Positions 17,331 to 27,092 of a stretch of 64,000 nucleotides of DNA are shown piece after piece (positions within the stretch are counted from its first letter, which is position 1; each line of letters begins with the position of its first letter). The stretch is from positions 1 to 64,000 of the forward strand of contig CAMLKR010000002.1 of assembly GCA_946480565.1 (NCBI GenBank), given 5' to 3'. The notes beneath the pieces are model-generated. The model saw only the letters and a list, made by a program, of their open reading frames with translations, did no database searches and had not been told where the DNA came from. Origin of the DNA: an uncultured Arenimonas sp. (GTDB lineage Bacteria; Pseudomonadota; Gammaproteobacteria; Xanthomonadales; Xanthomonadaceae). The position numbers and the translations under genes were made by a program.

Positions 17331-19529
17331 TTACCTCTGCACCGCGAACTGGGGGGAAGATGCGATCAGGAACACCATGTCCTCGACGCGGTCGCCGCCG
17401 TCGTCGGCCATGGACGTCGCGCTGGCCGACTCGACCAGGATCTGGCGCATCGCCGGCGTCATGCGTCCGGCCATCAGCAGCAGGTTCAGCCGGTCGGCCA
17501 GCGCGCCGGGCGACACCGCCAGCGCTTTTTCGGTCGACAGGTTCAGGCGCATGCGCGCGGTGTAGAAGGTCGGGCTGCTGACGGTGGCGGGGATGCTGGC
17601 GTCGTCGCGGTCCATCTGGAACAGCCTGCCGTGCAGGTGGTTGATGGTGGACATCGCGGTGGCTTCGTTGAGCAGCTGCAGTTCCGGCGCGAACAGGTCG
17701 CGGCGCCGGAACTCCCCGGGAGGCTGGTAATTGGGGCGGTAGAAGTTGAACACCGACGGCGAGGACATCACCGTCTGCCCGGTGTCCGGGCCGGCGCCGC
17801 GGTTGCGCAGCAGGGCGCGGGTGGTCGGGCCGGCGGCACCCGCCACCGACTGGCCCTGGGCGCCGAAGGCGCGCCAGATCGCGGTCAGGCGCAGCATCGG
17901 TTCCTTGACCTTGCCGAACTCGTCGGTCGCCGCCAGCGCGACGTCGCGCGCCTCCGGGTCGAGCAGCACGGCGCGAACCACGGCGCGCATGTCGCCGCGT
18001 ACGCCCTGGCCATTGTTGTCGAACGCAGCGGCGACGCGCTGCACGTAGGCCGGCGACGGATTGCTGGTGACCAGGCGCTGGATCAGGTGGCGGCCGAGGA
18101 AGGGGCCGACGTTGGGGTGGTTGGCCAGGTTGTCGAGCGCGGCGTCCAGGTCGGCCTCGGCGGTGCCGCCGGACGGGACGTTGGCGCCGCGCAGCAGGAT
18201 CTTGGCGCCGGTGTCGTGGTAGGTGGGCCAGGCCCGCATCGGCTGGATGAGGCCGGGAAGCTTGACGTCGTCCTCCCAGTCCCACCAGCGGGTGGCGTTG
18301 CCGAAATTCCAGCCGGTCAGGGCGCGGGCGAGGTGGGTGATACGCTCGTTGTCGTAGGTCGGGATGGGGTTGCCGTTGGCGTCCAGGCGCGGCGTGCCGT
18401 TGCTGTTGAGCTCGACCAGGCCGATCGAGAACAGCTGCATCACCTCCCGCGCGAAATTCTCGTCCGGTTCGGTGTTGCGGCTGGGGTTCGCCTTCTCGTT
18501 CTGCAGCATGCCCAGGTAGCGGCCCATCAGCGGATGCAGGGTCACTTCCTCCAGCAGGGTGCGGTAGTTGCCGAACGCATTCACCGCCAGGGTGTCGTAG
18601 TAGTCGCTCACCGCGAACTGCGAATAGCCGACGTTGTCGCTGGTGTCGGAGATGACGAAGAACTGGCTGAGCGCGAACGCCACGCGCTGGCGCAGCTGGT
18701 CCTCGCCGTACACGGCGATCTGGCTCCAGGCATCGTGGCGGCTGAGGTTGCAGCCCCAGGCGAACTCGCAGTCGCGGTCCTGCTGGCTGGTGAAGTGGGG
18801 CGACAGCTCGGCGTGGATCGCCTGGTGCACGTCCAGGTGCAGGGTCGTCGGGCGGTTGAACTGGTCTTCGATCCAGGCCGCGTAGCCCATCGACACCACC
18901 CGCTGGATTTCCGCGCTGGTGGCGCCGTAGGTGGACTGCTGCAGGAAACGCGACGCCTCGGCCTGGTTCGCGGGGACCGGCAGGCTGGTGATGAAACCGC
19001 CGGCGCTGGCGCCCGACAGGGTCCACTGCTGGTTGCTCACCGCCGGCGGCTGCCGGCAATCCCAGAGGCGCACCAAGGTGCCGGCGCGGGTGGAGCTGTT
19101 GGTGACGTCCAGGCATCGGCCCGAGGCCAGGTGCCGGATCTGGAACTGGGTCGTGCTGGCCAGGCCCTCGAGCCGGAAACGCTGCTCGCCGGTGCCGGTG
19201 CAGGCTGCCTGGACCACGGCCGTGCCGTTGGCGGTACCGCCGCCGCGGCCGGCCAGGCACAGCCCGGCGCTGGTCCGCAGGGCCGCCACCTGGGGATAGC
19301 CGTTCACCGGCAGGATGCGCAGCGTCTGTTCCGGCCGGCCGCTGCAGGTGTTCTGGGCGAGCTGGACATCGACGGCGGTCGCGCCGGCCGGGACTTCCAG
19401 GCATTGCCCGCTGTGGCCGGCCACGGCGGTGCTGTTGAACGCCGTCAGGTTGGGCAGGGTCTGGGCCGCCAGCGGCGTCCCGGCGAAGAACAGGGCGGTC
19501 GCCGCGAGGCGCAGGGACGAACGGAACAT
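17331..19529 (-). CDS. DUF1800 family secreted protein with N-terminal ricin-type lectin domain
   Basis: A 732-residue exported protein. The start at 19529 gives a clear signal peptide (MFRSSLRLAATALFFAGTPLAAQ). Residues about 30-185 look like a ricin-type beta-trefoil: repeated GQCLEV, AGLCLAG and SGRCLDV motifs and an NQQWTL at the end. The DUF1800 region follows from about 200 to the end, with RFLQQSTYGATSAEIQRV, NEKANPSRNTEPDENFAREVMQLFSIG and RALTGWNFGNATRWW blocks. The family is of unknown function and pairs with DUF1501, here 3 bp downstream. The lectin domain suggests carbohydrate binding outside the cell (inference). A reading frame is open further upstream, but the signal peptide fixes the start. 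Confidence 0.88.
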   Translation of the reverse strand: MFRSSLRLAATALFFAGTPLAAQTLPNLTAFNSTAVAGHSGQCLEVPAGATAVDVQLAQNTCSGRPEQTLRILPVNGYPQVAALRTSAGLCLAGRGGGTANGTAVVQAACTGTGEQRFRLEGLASTTQFQIRHLASGRCLDVTNSSTRAGTLVRLWDCRQPPAVSNQQWTLSGASAGGFITSLPVPANQAEASRFLQQSTYGATSAEIQRVVSMGYAAWIEDQFNRPTTLHLDVHQAIHAELSPHFTSQQDRDCEFAWGCNLSRHDAWSQIAVYGEDQLRQRVAFALSQFFVISDTSDNVGYSQFAVSDYYDTLAVNAFGNYRTLLEEVTLHPLMGRYLGMLQNEKANPSRNTEPDENFAREVMQLFSIGLVELNSNGTPRLDANGNPIPTYDNERITHLARALTGWNFGNATRWWDWEDDVKLPGLIQPMRAWPTYHDTGAKILLRGANVPSGGTAEADLDAALDNLANHPNVGPFLGRHLIQRLVTSNPSPAYVQRVAAAFDNNGQGVRGDMRAVVRAVLLDPEARDVALAATDEFGKVKEPMLRLTAIWRAFGAQGQSVAGAAGPTTRALLRNRGAGPDTGQTVMSSPSVFNFYRPNYQPPGEFRRRDLFAPELQLLNEATAMSTINHLHGRLFQMDRDDASIPATVSSPTFYTARMRLNLSTEKALAVSPGALADRLNLLLMAGRMTPAMRQILVESASATSMADDGGDRVEDMVFLIASSPQFAVQR

Positions 19530-19627
19530 CGAGCAGCTCCGGGGGGAGAGGAATGCGTGATTCAGCGCACGTTTACAGTCTGCCGGCCGGAAAACTGTGA
19601 ACAAGTTCACATTTTGCTCGAAACGGC

Positions 19628-20704
19628 TCAAACGGCCGACGGCCGGCGTCCCTCGGGACCATGGGCATGGGCGGCGACGAACGCGTCGAACCGGGCGATC
19701 ACCTCGTCCACCGGAACCAGGTCCATGACCCCGGGGAACTCGATGCGACGACCCCAGCGTACCTGCGTCGCCGGTTTGCCCAGGAAGGCCCGCGCCGCCT
19801 CGTCGAACCGGTTCACCGTCCAGCGGCGGTCGGAGTAGGGGCCGGAACGTTCGGCGTCGGTGCAGGCGTGCAGGCCCAGTACCGGCGTGCCCAGGGCGTT
19901 TGCGATGTGGGCGGGGCCGGAGTCCGGCGTCAGCACCAGGGTGGCCCGGGCCAGCAGGGCCATCAGCTGCTTCAGCGTGTCCTTGCCGACCAGGTCGATG
20001 GCGGGGTGGCGCATCGCCGCCAGGATCTCGTCGGCGGTGCGCCTCTCGAGGTCGCTGCGGCCGCCGCAGATCACCACCCGCCAGCCGCGGGCCGCGGCAT
20101 GGTCCGCCACCGCCGCGTACCGTTCGGCGCGCCAGTTGCGCAGTGCATGGCTGGAGCACGGCGACACCAGCAGGGTCGGCGCCTCGCCCGGCAGCTGTCC
20201 GCGCGCCCAGGCATGGGCCTCGTCGGGCACCGGCAGCCGCCATTCCACCGGCCCGGGCGCCAGGCCCAGCGGCGACAGGAAGCGCAGGAAGACATCGAGC
20301 ACGTGCGTCCCGCCGGCCGGGATGCGTTCGTTGATGAACAGCGAATGGCCTTCCTTGCTGCGCCCGCGGTCATAGCCGATGCGGCGGTCGGCGCGGATCG
20401 CGGCCGAGACCAGGTTGGCGCGCAGGGCCAGCTGCAGGTTCAGCAGCACGTCGAAGCGTCGCCCGGCCAGCTGGCGCCGCAGCGTGCGCCAGCCCGCCCA
20501 TCCGGCCTTCTTGTCGTAGACGATGAACTCGACGCCCTCCAGGCCTTCCAGCAGCTTGGCCTCGCCCTTGCCGATGACCCAGGTGATGGGGAGGTCCGGC
20601 CAGGCCCGCTGCAGTGCCCGCACCAGCGCCACGGCGTGGGTGGCGTCGCCGAGGGCGGACAGACGCAGCAGGCAGAGCGATCGCGGCGCGGGGATCACGG
20701 GCAT
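19628..20704 (-). CDS. GT9 family glycosyltransferase (heptosyltransferase / OpsX-like)
   Basis: A 358-residue glycosyltransferase of family 9, which transfers heptose or related sugars from nucleotide donors to the lipopolysaccharide inner core on the cytoplasmic face. Features: N-terminal RLSALGDATHAVALVRALQ, the middle NLQLALRANLVSAAIRADRRIGYDRGRSKEGHSLF, and the donor-binding half with LVSPCSSHALRNW and TPDSGPAHIANALGTPVLGLH. The divergent gene 18 bp away is a Kdo kinase. The same pair is known in Xanthomonas, where the transferase is called OpsX, and that is the most likely identity. The exact sugar cannot be read from sequence. A symbol is withheld because WaaC/WaaF-type paralogues look alike. 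Confidence 0.88.
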   Translation of the reverse strand: MPVIPAPRSLCLLRLSALGDATHAVALVRALQRAWPDLPITWVIGKGEAKLLEGLEGVEFIVYDKKAGWAGWRTLRRQLAGRRFDVLLNLQLALRANLVSAAIRADRRIGYDRGRSKEGHSLFINERIPAGGTHVLDVFLRFLSPLGLAPGPVEWRLPVPDEAHAWARGQLPGEAPTLLVSPCSSHALRNWRAERYAAVADHAAARGWRVVICGGRSDLERRTADEILAAMRHPAIDLVGKDTLKQLMALLARATLVLTPDSGPAHIANALGTPVLGLHACTDAERSGPYSDRRWTVNRFDEAARAFLGKPATQVRWGRRIEFPGVMDLVPVDEVIARFDAFVAAHAHGPEGRRPSAV

Positions 20705-20722
20705 TGGTTAAACTGGCCTGGA

Positions 20723-21472
20723 ATGGGAGTGACCGCCGCCGCCGTGGAAACCCGACAGCCCGTGCGTGATGCGCGGGGCGCGGGAGCGATTGTGTTCGAC
20801 CCGGCGCGACTGCGGCAAGCCGAGCCGGGCATGCTGGATCCGGCGTACTGGGGCGCCGCCGCGTCGCCGGTGCAGGCCGGCGGCCGCGGTGCCGCCTGGT
20901 TCGTGCGCGGTGGCTTCGGCGATGGCGTGCTGCGCCACTATCGGCGCGGTGGCTTTGCCGCGCGGCTGGGCCGATCCCGCTATTTCTGGCTGGGCGAATC
21001 CCGCGTGCGCTGCCTTGCCGAGTTCCGCCTGCTGGCCGCGTTGCGCGCGGAACGGCTGCCGGTGCCGGCGCCGCTGATGGCCGGCTACTGGCGACGTGGC
21101 CTGCACTACGACGCCGCCATCCTGGTCGAACGCATCCCGGGCGCCCGGGCGCTAGCCTCCTGGCTGGCCGCGGACATCGACGCCGCGCCCTGGGAGGCCA
21201 TCGGCAGGATGCTGGCGCGATTCCACCGCGCCGGTCTGGACCATGCCGACCTCAACGCGCACAACATCCTGGTGGATGCGGGCGGCAGCCCCTGGCTGAT
21301 CGATTTCGACCGCAGCCGCCGTCGCGCGCCGCAGGCGTCCTGGCGGCAGTCCAACCTCGACCGCCTCGCGCGCTCCCTCGCGAAGCTGTCCGATGGCTCC
21401 GACGCCTGGCGCGGCGGTCATTCGCGGCTGTTGCAGGCCTATGGACAGGCGTTCGCGGGGGCGGCGTCATGA
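20723..21472 (+). CDS. kdkA: 3-deoxy-D-manno-octulosonic acid (Kdo) kinase
   Basis: Phosphorylates the Kdo residue of the lipopolysaccharide inner core in the cytoplasm. The 249 residues from the ATG at 20723 match KdkA. The fold is a small protein-kinase-like domain with an N-terminal block RYFWLGESRVRCLAEFRLLAAL, catalytic loop GLDHADLNAHNILVD and metal loop LIDFDRSRRR. The start follows a TAAACT at 20709-20714, so the leader would be very short. It is divergent from a GT9 transferase and overlaps the next gene by 4 bp (ATGA). The reading frame is open far upstream inside the antisense of the transferase gene, but homology supports this start. Confidence 0.9.
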   Translation: MGVTAAAVETRQPVRDARGAGAIVFDPARLRQAEPGMLDPAYWGAAASPVQAGGRGAAWFVRGGFGDGVLRHYRRGGFAARLGRSRYFWLGESRVRCLAEFRLLAALRAERLPVPAPLMAGYWRRGLHYDAAILVERIPGARALASWLAADIDAAPWEAIGRMLARFHRAGLDHADLNAHNILVDAGGSPWLIDFDRSRRRAPQASWRQSNLDRLARSLAKLSDGSDAWRGGHSRLLQAYGQAFAGAAS

Positions 21473-22224
21473 GCTGGTCGCTGCGTTTCCTCGGCGTGGG
21501 CAACTCGCAGTCGGCGGTGATCCTGGGCTCGGCCTCGGCGGTGATCGAGCGCGACGGCCGGCCCGAACTGATGATCGACTGCGGCCAGGAAGCGCTGACT
21601 GCCTTCCAGGCGACCTATTCCGGCCTGCCTGACGCGCTGTTCATCACCCACGTGCACATGGACCACGTGGCCGGGCTGGAACGGCTGTTCTTCGCCACTT
21701 ATTTCGATCCCGAGCGACGCGGCAGGGTCCGCCTGTACGTGCCGGTGGGCGTGCTTCCGCACCTGCAGTCGCGGCTGGCCGACTACCCGGGCGTGGTCGC
21801 CGAGGGCGACGCCAATTGGTGGGACGCCTTCCACCTGGTGCCGGTGACGCGCGGTTTCTGGCATCGAGGCCAGTGGTACGACGTGTTCCCGGTGCGCCAC
21901 CACCTGCCCGACACCGCCTTTGCGCTGCGCCTGGCGGGCAGCCTGGTCTGGACCGGCGACACCCGGCCGATCCCCGAGATGCTGGCGAAGTTCGCCGGTG
22001 CCGGCGAACTGGTCGCGCACGACTGCGCCCTGCAGGGCAATCCCTCGCACAGCGGCGTCGACGACCTGGAGCGCGAATACCCGCCCGACCTGCTGTCCCG
22101 CTGCGTGCTTTACCACTACGCTTCGGCGGCCGACGCGCAGGCGCTGCGCGCGCGCGGCCACCGCGTCGCGGAAGCGGCGCAATGCCTGGCCCTGGCCGAC
22201 CCCCGGCCCGCGGGCGCGCCGTGA
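21469..22224 (+). CDS. MBL-fold metallo-hydrolase
   Basis: A 251-residue metallo-beta-lactamase-fold protein of unknown substrate. The metal motif THVHMDHVAG is at about residues 60-69, with further ligands in VRHHLPD, WTGDTRPIPEML, HDCALQG and a final YHYASAADAQ. The arrangement resembles the RNase Z/ElaC and PhnP-like branch, but the characteristic exosite of RNase Z is missing, so I do not call it tRNase Z. It starts inside the kdkA stop (ATGA) and its own stop overlaps the moaA start (GTGA), so it is translated as part of a kdkA-MBL-moaACDE unit. A role in lipopolysaccharide or cofactor metabolism is possible but unproven. Confidence 0.85.
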   Translation: MSWSLRFLGVGNSQSAVILGSASAVIERDGRPELMIDCGQEALTAFQATYSGLPDALFITHVHMDHVAGLERLFFATYFDPERRGRVRLYVPVGVLPHLQSRLADYPGVVAEGDANWWDAFHLVPVTRGFWHRGQWYDVFPVRHHLPDTAFALRLAGSLVWTGDTRPIPEMLAKFAGAGELVAHDCALQGNPSHSGVDDLEREYPPDLLSRCVLYHYASAADAQALRARGHRVAEAAQCLALADPRPAGAP

Positions 22225-23240
22225 GCCCCGTGTCCGCCTCCGGCCTCCCGCGCGACCGCCACGACCGGCCGCTGCGCGACCTGCGCGTGTCGGTCATCGA
22301 GACCTGCAACTACCGCTGCCCCTACTGCATGCCGGAGGGGCTTACGCCGGACGAGACCGCGCTCGACCGCGCCCGCCGGCTCGACTTCGACGAGATCGAG
22401 ACCGCGGTGCGCGCCTTCGCCCGCCTGGGCGTCAGCAAGCTGCGCCTGACCGGCGGCGAACCGCTGTTGCGCAAGGGGTTGCCGGAACTCATCGCGCGCC
22501 TGGCCCGCGTGCCGGGCATCGACGACCTGGCCCTGACCACCAACGGCTCGCTGCTGGCCGGCCAGGCGCGGGCGCTGCATGAGGCCGGGCTGCACCGGCT
22601 GACGGTGAGCCTGGATTCGCTGGACCCGGCCGGTTTCCGCGCCATGTCGGGCGGGCGCGGCGACCTGGCCGACGTGCTGGCCGGACTGGCCGCGGCGGAG
22701 TCGGCCGGCTTCCGCTCCATCAAGGTCAACTGCGTGGTCCAGCGCGGCGTGAACGAGGACCAGGCGCTGGCGCTGGCGGCGCGGTTCCGCGGTACGCCGC
22801 ACGTGCCGCGCTTCATCGAGTACATGGACGTGGGCACCTGCAACGGCTGGCGCCGCGAGAACGTGGTGCCCTCGGCCGAACTGCGCGACCGCATAGCCAC
22901 GCGCTGGCCGCTGCGCGCGCTGACGCCGACCTACCGCGGCGAAGTCGCCGCTCGCTACGCCTACCTCGACGGCGAAGGCGAGGTCGGCTTCGTCAGTTCG
23001 GTCAGCGAACCCTTCTGCGGCGACTGCCACCGCGCCAGGCTGTCGGCCGACGGCCAGCTGTTCACCTGCCTGTTCGCGGCGCGGGGCCACGCCCTGCGGG
23101 GGCACATCGCCCAGGGCGAGGACGCGCTGGCGGCGCACCTGTCCACGCTGTGGCAGGCCCGCGGCGACCGGTACAGCGAACAGCGCGCGTCGGTGGTCCC
23201 GGACCGGCGCAGGATCGAGATGTTCTACATTGGCGGCTGA
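22221..23240 (+). CDS. moaA: GTP 3',8-cyclase (molybdopterin biosynthesis)
   Basis: Radical SAM enzyme that starts molybdenum cofactor synthesis by rearranging GTP to 3',8-cyclo-GTP. The GTG start at 22221 overlaps the previous stop and gives 339 residues. The N-terminal cluster motif is Cys29, Cys33 and Cys36 (CNYRCPYC). The second cluster site is CGDC followed by 13 residues and a third Cys (LFTC). The C-terminus ends in Gly-Gly (FYIGG), which is required for activity in the family. Glycine-rich [11 protein letters not shown] is also present. It leads the moaA-moaC-moaD-moaE set, with 1 bp before moaC. The call is secure. Confidence 0.96.
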   Translation: MSPVSASGLPRDRHDRPLRDLRVSVIETCNYRCPYCMPEGLTPDETALDRARRLDFDEIETAVRAFARLGVSKLRLTGGEPLLRKGLPELIARLARVPGIDDLALTTNGSLLAGQARALHEAGLHRLTVSLDSLDPAGFRAMSGGRGDLADVLAGLAAAESAGFRSIKVNCVVQRGVNEDQALALAARFRGTPHVPRFIEYMDVGTCNGWRRENVVPSAELRDRIATRWPLRALTPTYRGEVAARYAYLDGEGEVGFVSSVSEPFCGDCHRARLSADGQLFTCLFAARGHALRGHIAQGEDALAAHLSTLWQARGDRYSEQRASVVPDRRRIEMFYIGG

Positions 23241-23241
23241 G

Positions 23242-23730
23242 ATGAAGAAGAACGCGCTGACCCATGTCGATGCCGCCGGCCGCCCGGCCATGGTGGATGT
23301 TTCCGCCAAGGCCGCGACCGCGCGCGAAGCGGTGGCCGAGTGCCGGGTTCGCTTTCCGGCCGCGGTGGCGAAGGCGCTGCGCGGGACCGGCATGGCGACC
23401 GCCAAGGGCGCGGTGGTGGACACCGCGATCATCGCCGGCACGATGGCGGTCAAGCGCACCCACGAGCTGATCCCGTTCTGCCATCCGCTGCCGATCGACG
23501 GCTGCCGCTTCGACGTGGCCTGGGCGACCGACACCACGCTGCGCATCGAGTGCGCGGTAAGGACCACGCATCGCACCGGCGTCGAGATGGAGGCGCTGAC
23601 CGGCGCCACCGTCGCGGCGCTCACGGTCTACGACATGGCCAAGGCGCTGTCCCATGCGATCGTGCTGGGACCGGCCAGGCTGCTGGCCAAGCGCGGCGGC
23701 AAGCGCGACGTCGGCAGGGAGCGGGCATGA
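23242..23730 (+). CDS. moaC: Cyclic pyranopterin monophosphate synthase
   Basis: Second enzyme of molybdenum cofactor synthesis: it converts 3',8-cyclo-GTP to cyclic pyranopterin monophosphate. The ATG at 23242 gives 162 residues, the usual size. Family blocks are [49 protein letters not shown] and [22 protein letters not shown], including the catalytic Lys and Asp region. A TTG at 23230 would add four residues inside the moaA end and is less likely. It is one base after moaA and overlaps moaD by 4 bp. The protein forms hexamers in other bacteria. Confidence 0.96.
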   Translation: MKKNALTHVDAAGRPAMVDVSAKAATAREAVAECRVRFPAAVAKALRGTGMATAKGAVVDTAIIAGTMAVKRTHELIPFCHPLPIDGCRFDVAWATDTTLRIECAVRTTHRTGVEMEALTGATVAALTVYDMAKALSHAIVLGPARLLAKRGGKRDVGRERA

Positions 23731-23963
23731 GCATCACCGTGCTTTATTTCGCCAGCCTGCGCGACGCCGCCGGCTGCGACAGCGAGCAGCTGCCGCTGCC
23801 GGCCTCGCTGCGTGCGCTCTACGAGCAGCTGCGCGAGCGCCACGGTTTCGCGCTGCCGGCCGGACGCCTGCGCGTTGCGGTGGACGGCGCCTTCGCCTCC
23901 TGGGACGCGCCGCTGCGGGACGGCAGCGAAGTCGCCTTCATCCCGCCGGTGTCGGGCGGATGA
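23727..23963 (+). CDS. moaD: Molybdopterin synthase sulfur carrier subunit
   Basis: Ubiquitin-like 78-residue protein whose C-terminal glycine is thiocarboxylated and donates sulfur to cyclic pyranopterin. It begins [16 protein letters not shown] and ends IPPVSGG with the required double glycine. The start overlaps moaC (ATGA) and the stop overlaps moaE (ATGA), so translation of the three is coupled. The partner is MoaE; activation would be by MoeB, whose gene is not in the window. Confidence 0.94.
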   Translation: MSITVLYFASLRDAAGCDSEQLPLPASLRALYEQLRERHGFALPAGRLRVAVDGAFASWDAPLRDGSEVAFIPPVSGG

Positions 23964-24379
23964 AGCGCTTCGCCATCAGCCCCGAACCCTTCGACATCGC
24001 GCCGCTGCGCGAGCGCCTGCTCACGCCGCGCGCCGGCGCCTACGCCAGCTTCGAGGGTTGGGTGCGCGACCACAACGAGGGCCGGGCGGTGCAGGGCCTG
24101 TTCTACGAGTCCTACCGCGAACTGGCCGAGGCCGAAGGCGAGCGCATCGTCGGGGAGGCGATCGCGCGCTTCGACCTGGCCGCGGCCGCCTGCTTGCACC
24201 GCACCGGCGAACTCGCCCTGGGCGACCTGGCCGTCTGGGTCGGCGCCAGCGCCGGCCACCGCGGCCCCGCCTTCGAGGCCTGCCGCTGGATCATCGACGA
24301 GGTCAAATCCCGCGTCCCCATCTGGAAACGCGAACGCTACGCCACCGGCGACGCCGACTGGCTGCACCCGGACACTTGA
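23960..24379 (+). CDS. moaE: Molybdopterin synthase catalytic subunit
   Basis: Catalytic half of the MoaD2-MoaE2 synthase that inserts two sulfurs to form molybdopterin. The protein has 139 residues. Family features are ASFEGWVRDHNEGRAVQGLFYESYRE near the N-terminus, HRTGELALGDLAVWVGASAGHRGPAFEACRW in the middle and the C-terminal KSRVPIWKRERY with the catalytic lysines. It overlaps moaD by 4 bp and is the last gene of the kdkA-MBL-moaACDE chain. After the stop the DNA becomes a hairpin-rich spacer. No molybdate transport gene is nearby. Confidence 0.96.
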   Translation: MKRFAISPEPFDIAPLRERLLTPRAGAYASFEGWVRDHNEGRAVQGLFYESYRELAEAEGERIVGEAIARFDLAAAACLHRTGELALGDLAVWVGASAGHRGPAFEACRWIIDEVKSRVPIWKRERYATGDADWLHPDT

Positions 24380-24404
24380 CCGGCCCGAAGCCAAAGCCTC
24401 TACC

Positions 24405-24441
24405 GCGGATCAACGCGGATAAGGGCCGGATAAGAGCGGAT
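24405..24441. repeat. Four phased CGGAT copies in the spacer after moaE
   Basis: GCGGAT occurs at 24405, 24415 and 24436, with CCGGAT at 24426, so four copies sit 10-11 bp apart, about one DNA turn. Similar short arrays are, as far as I recall, common between genes in Lysobacter-type genomes. No gene is seen here. Confidence 0.6.
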
Positions 24442-24507
24442 GGAGCACAAACGCGAGTGGACCGATGCTAGCCCGACGCGCCCGGCGAGAAGCATTGGCG
24501 TGCGAAG

Positions 24508-24540
24508 CCCCCTTAGTAAGGGGGCGCGCCGACAGGCGCG
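24508..24540. repeat. Tandem hairpins, likely intergenic repeat element
   Basis: CCCCCTTA / TAAGGGGG around one G (24508-24524) is followed directly by CGCGCC / GGCGCG around GACA (24525-24540). A third stem, GTTTGC / GCAAAC around GGA, lies at 24570-24584. The dense dyads suggest a REP-like element; genome-wide copy number cannot be seen from here. Confidence 0.65.
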
Positions 24541-24589
24541 GGGATTGGGAGTGCAGACAGGGACCCTGGGTTTGCGGAGCAAACTTAGG

Positions 24590-24620
24590 CCGCCTTTTCG
24601 GGCTGCGCCCGAAAAGGCGG
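24590..24620 (-). terminator. Strong hairpin at the 3' end of the SRP RNA gene
   Basis: Fourteen-base perfect stem (24590-24603 with 24607-24620) around a 3-base loop, starting at the last bases of the SRP RNA. There is no U tract after it on either strand, so it may be a terminator, a processing signal or part of the adjacent repeat element. Confidence 0.55.
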
Positions 24621-24726
24621 TAGCCCCGCCGGCTTGCCCCGGCACCCGCATCATCCAATACCGTTGCTGCCTTCCGGCCCTGGCGGAGTTTTCGGACTAG
24701 CGTCGCGGGGGGCCGACGGGGCCACC
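24619..24726 (-). ncRNA. ffs: Signal recognition particle RNA (4.5S RNA)
   Basis: The minus strand holds the SRP domain IV signature GGGCCGGAAGGCAGCAAC, the Ffh binding site with its tetraloop and asymmetric bulge. The ends GGTGGCCCC and GGGGCTACC pair to close the rod-like hairpin, giving about 108 nt as in the bacterial 4.5S class. It lies upstream of dnaX, an arrangement found in many proteobacteria. The exact ends are set by pairing and are accurate to a few bases. Confidence 0.93.
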
Positions 24727-24730
24727 ATTG

Positions 24731-24759
24731 AAAACAACGGCGCACCGGGGGCGCGCCGT
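24731..24759 (-). terminator. Terminator after tRNA-Ser(GGA), just upstream of ffs
   Basis: Read on the minus strand, ACGGCGC and GCGCCGT form a 7-base stem around a GC-rich 9-base loop, followed by TGTTTTC. It would end the tRNA transcript 5 bp before the SRP RNA begins, so the ffs promoter would have to overlap this hairpin. Confidence 0.7.
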
Positions 24760-24801
24760 CTTTGACCCGGCCGGGGCGGGAACGTGCCCTGGCGTGAAGA
24801 G

Positions 24802-24894
24802 TGGCGGAGAGAGAGGGATTCGAACCCTCGATACGGGGTTTAGCCGTATACACACTTTCCAGGCGTGCTCCTTCAACCGCTCGGACATCTCTCC
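24802..24894 (-). tRNA. tRNA-Ser (anticodon GGA)
   Basis: Class II tRNA of 93 nt on the minus strand with encoded CCA. The acceptor is GGAGAGA/TCTCTCC with discriminator G. The anticodon stem CACGC/GTGTG holds the loop CTGGAAA, giving GGA. A long variable arm is present (ACGGCTAAACCCCGT), and the T arm is GGGTTCGAATCCC. Confidence 0.96.
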
Positions 24895-25032
24895 GCAGAG
24901 ATAACCGCCTGAAACAAGCCGGAAATCATACCCGTCGGCAAGGGCCGGGACAAGCGCGGCGATTCCCGCTGGCCCGGGGGCGGGGGGGTTGGCACAATGG
25001 CACCGTCGGTCCCGACTGTCCCAGGCCCCCGC

Positions 25033-26730
<1,698 letters not shown>

Positions 26731-26746
26731 CCCGAAGGAAGACATC

Positions 26747-27073
26747 ATGCGAGGCAACATCGCCCAACTCATGCAGCAGGCCCAGCGCATGCAGGACAAC
26801 CTGAAGAAGGCGCAGGAGGAACTGGCCAACATCGAGGTGCTGGGCCAGTCCGGCGGCGGCATGGTCAAGATCACCCTGACCGGCAAGATGGACTGCCGCA
26901 GCGTGCGCATCGACCCCTCGGTGCTGGCCGACGCCGAAATGCTCGAGGACCTGGTCGCCGCCGCCTTCAACGACGCCGTCAACAAGGCCAACGAGGAAAG
27001 CGGCAAGCGCATGTCCGCCGCCACCGCCGGCATGCCGATCCCGCCGGGCATGAAGATCCCGGGCCTGTTCTGA
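26747..27073 (+). CDS. ybaB: Nucleoid-associated protein, YbaB/EbfC family
   Basis: Small DNA-binding dimer of the YbaB/EbfC family. The ATG at 26747 gives 108 residues beginning [26 protein letters not shown], an amphipathic helix of the tweezer fold, followed by [26 protein letters not shown] and a final [13 protein letters not shown] typical of the family. GAAGGAAG lies before the start. It sits between dnaX and recR, the conserved order in most bacteria, and is 16 bp after dnaX. Function is known only in outline (nucleoid organisation). Confidence 0.95.
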   Translation: MRGNIAQLMQQAQRMQDNLKKAQEELANIEVLGQSGGGMVKITLTGKMDCRSVRIDPSVLADAEMLEDLVAAAFNDAVNKANEESGKRMSAATAGMPIPPGMKIPGLF

Positions 27074-27092
27074 TTCCCGGCCCCGCCGCGAC

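Noticed and set aside
15781..19838. Very long frames opposite or out of frame with the DUF1501/DUF1800 genes
   Set aside because: Arg-, Pro- and His-rich products without recognisable domains; the true frames show a Tat signal and family motifs.
21469..22224. RNase Z (tRNase Z) for the MBL-fold protein
   Set aside because: The THVHMDHVAG motif fits the superfamily, but the exosite region and other RNase Z features are not seen; kept as generic MBL hydrolase.
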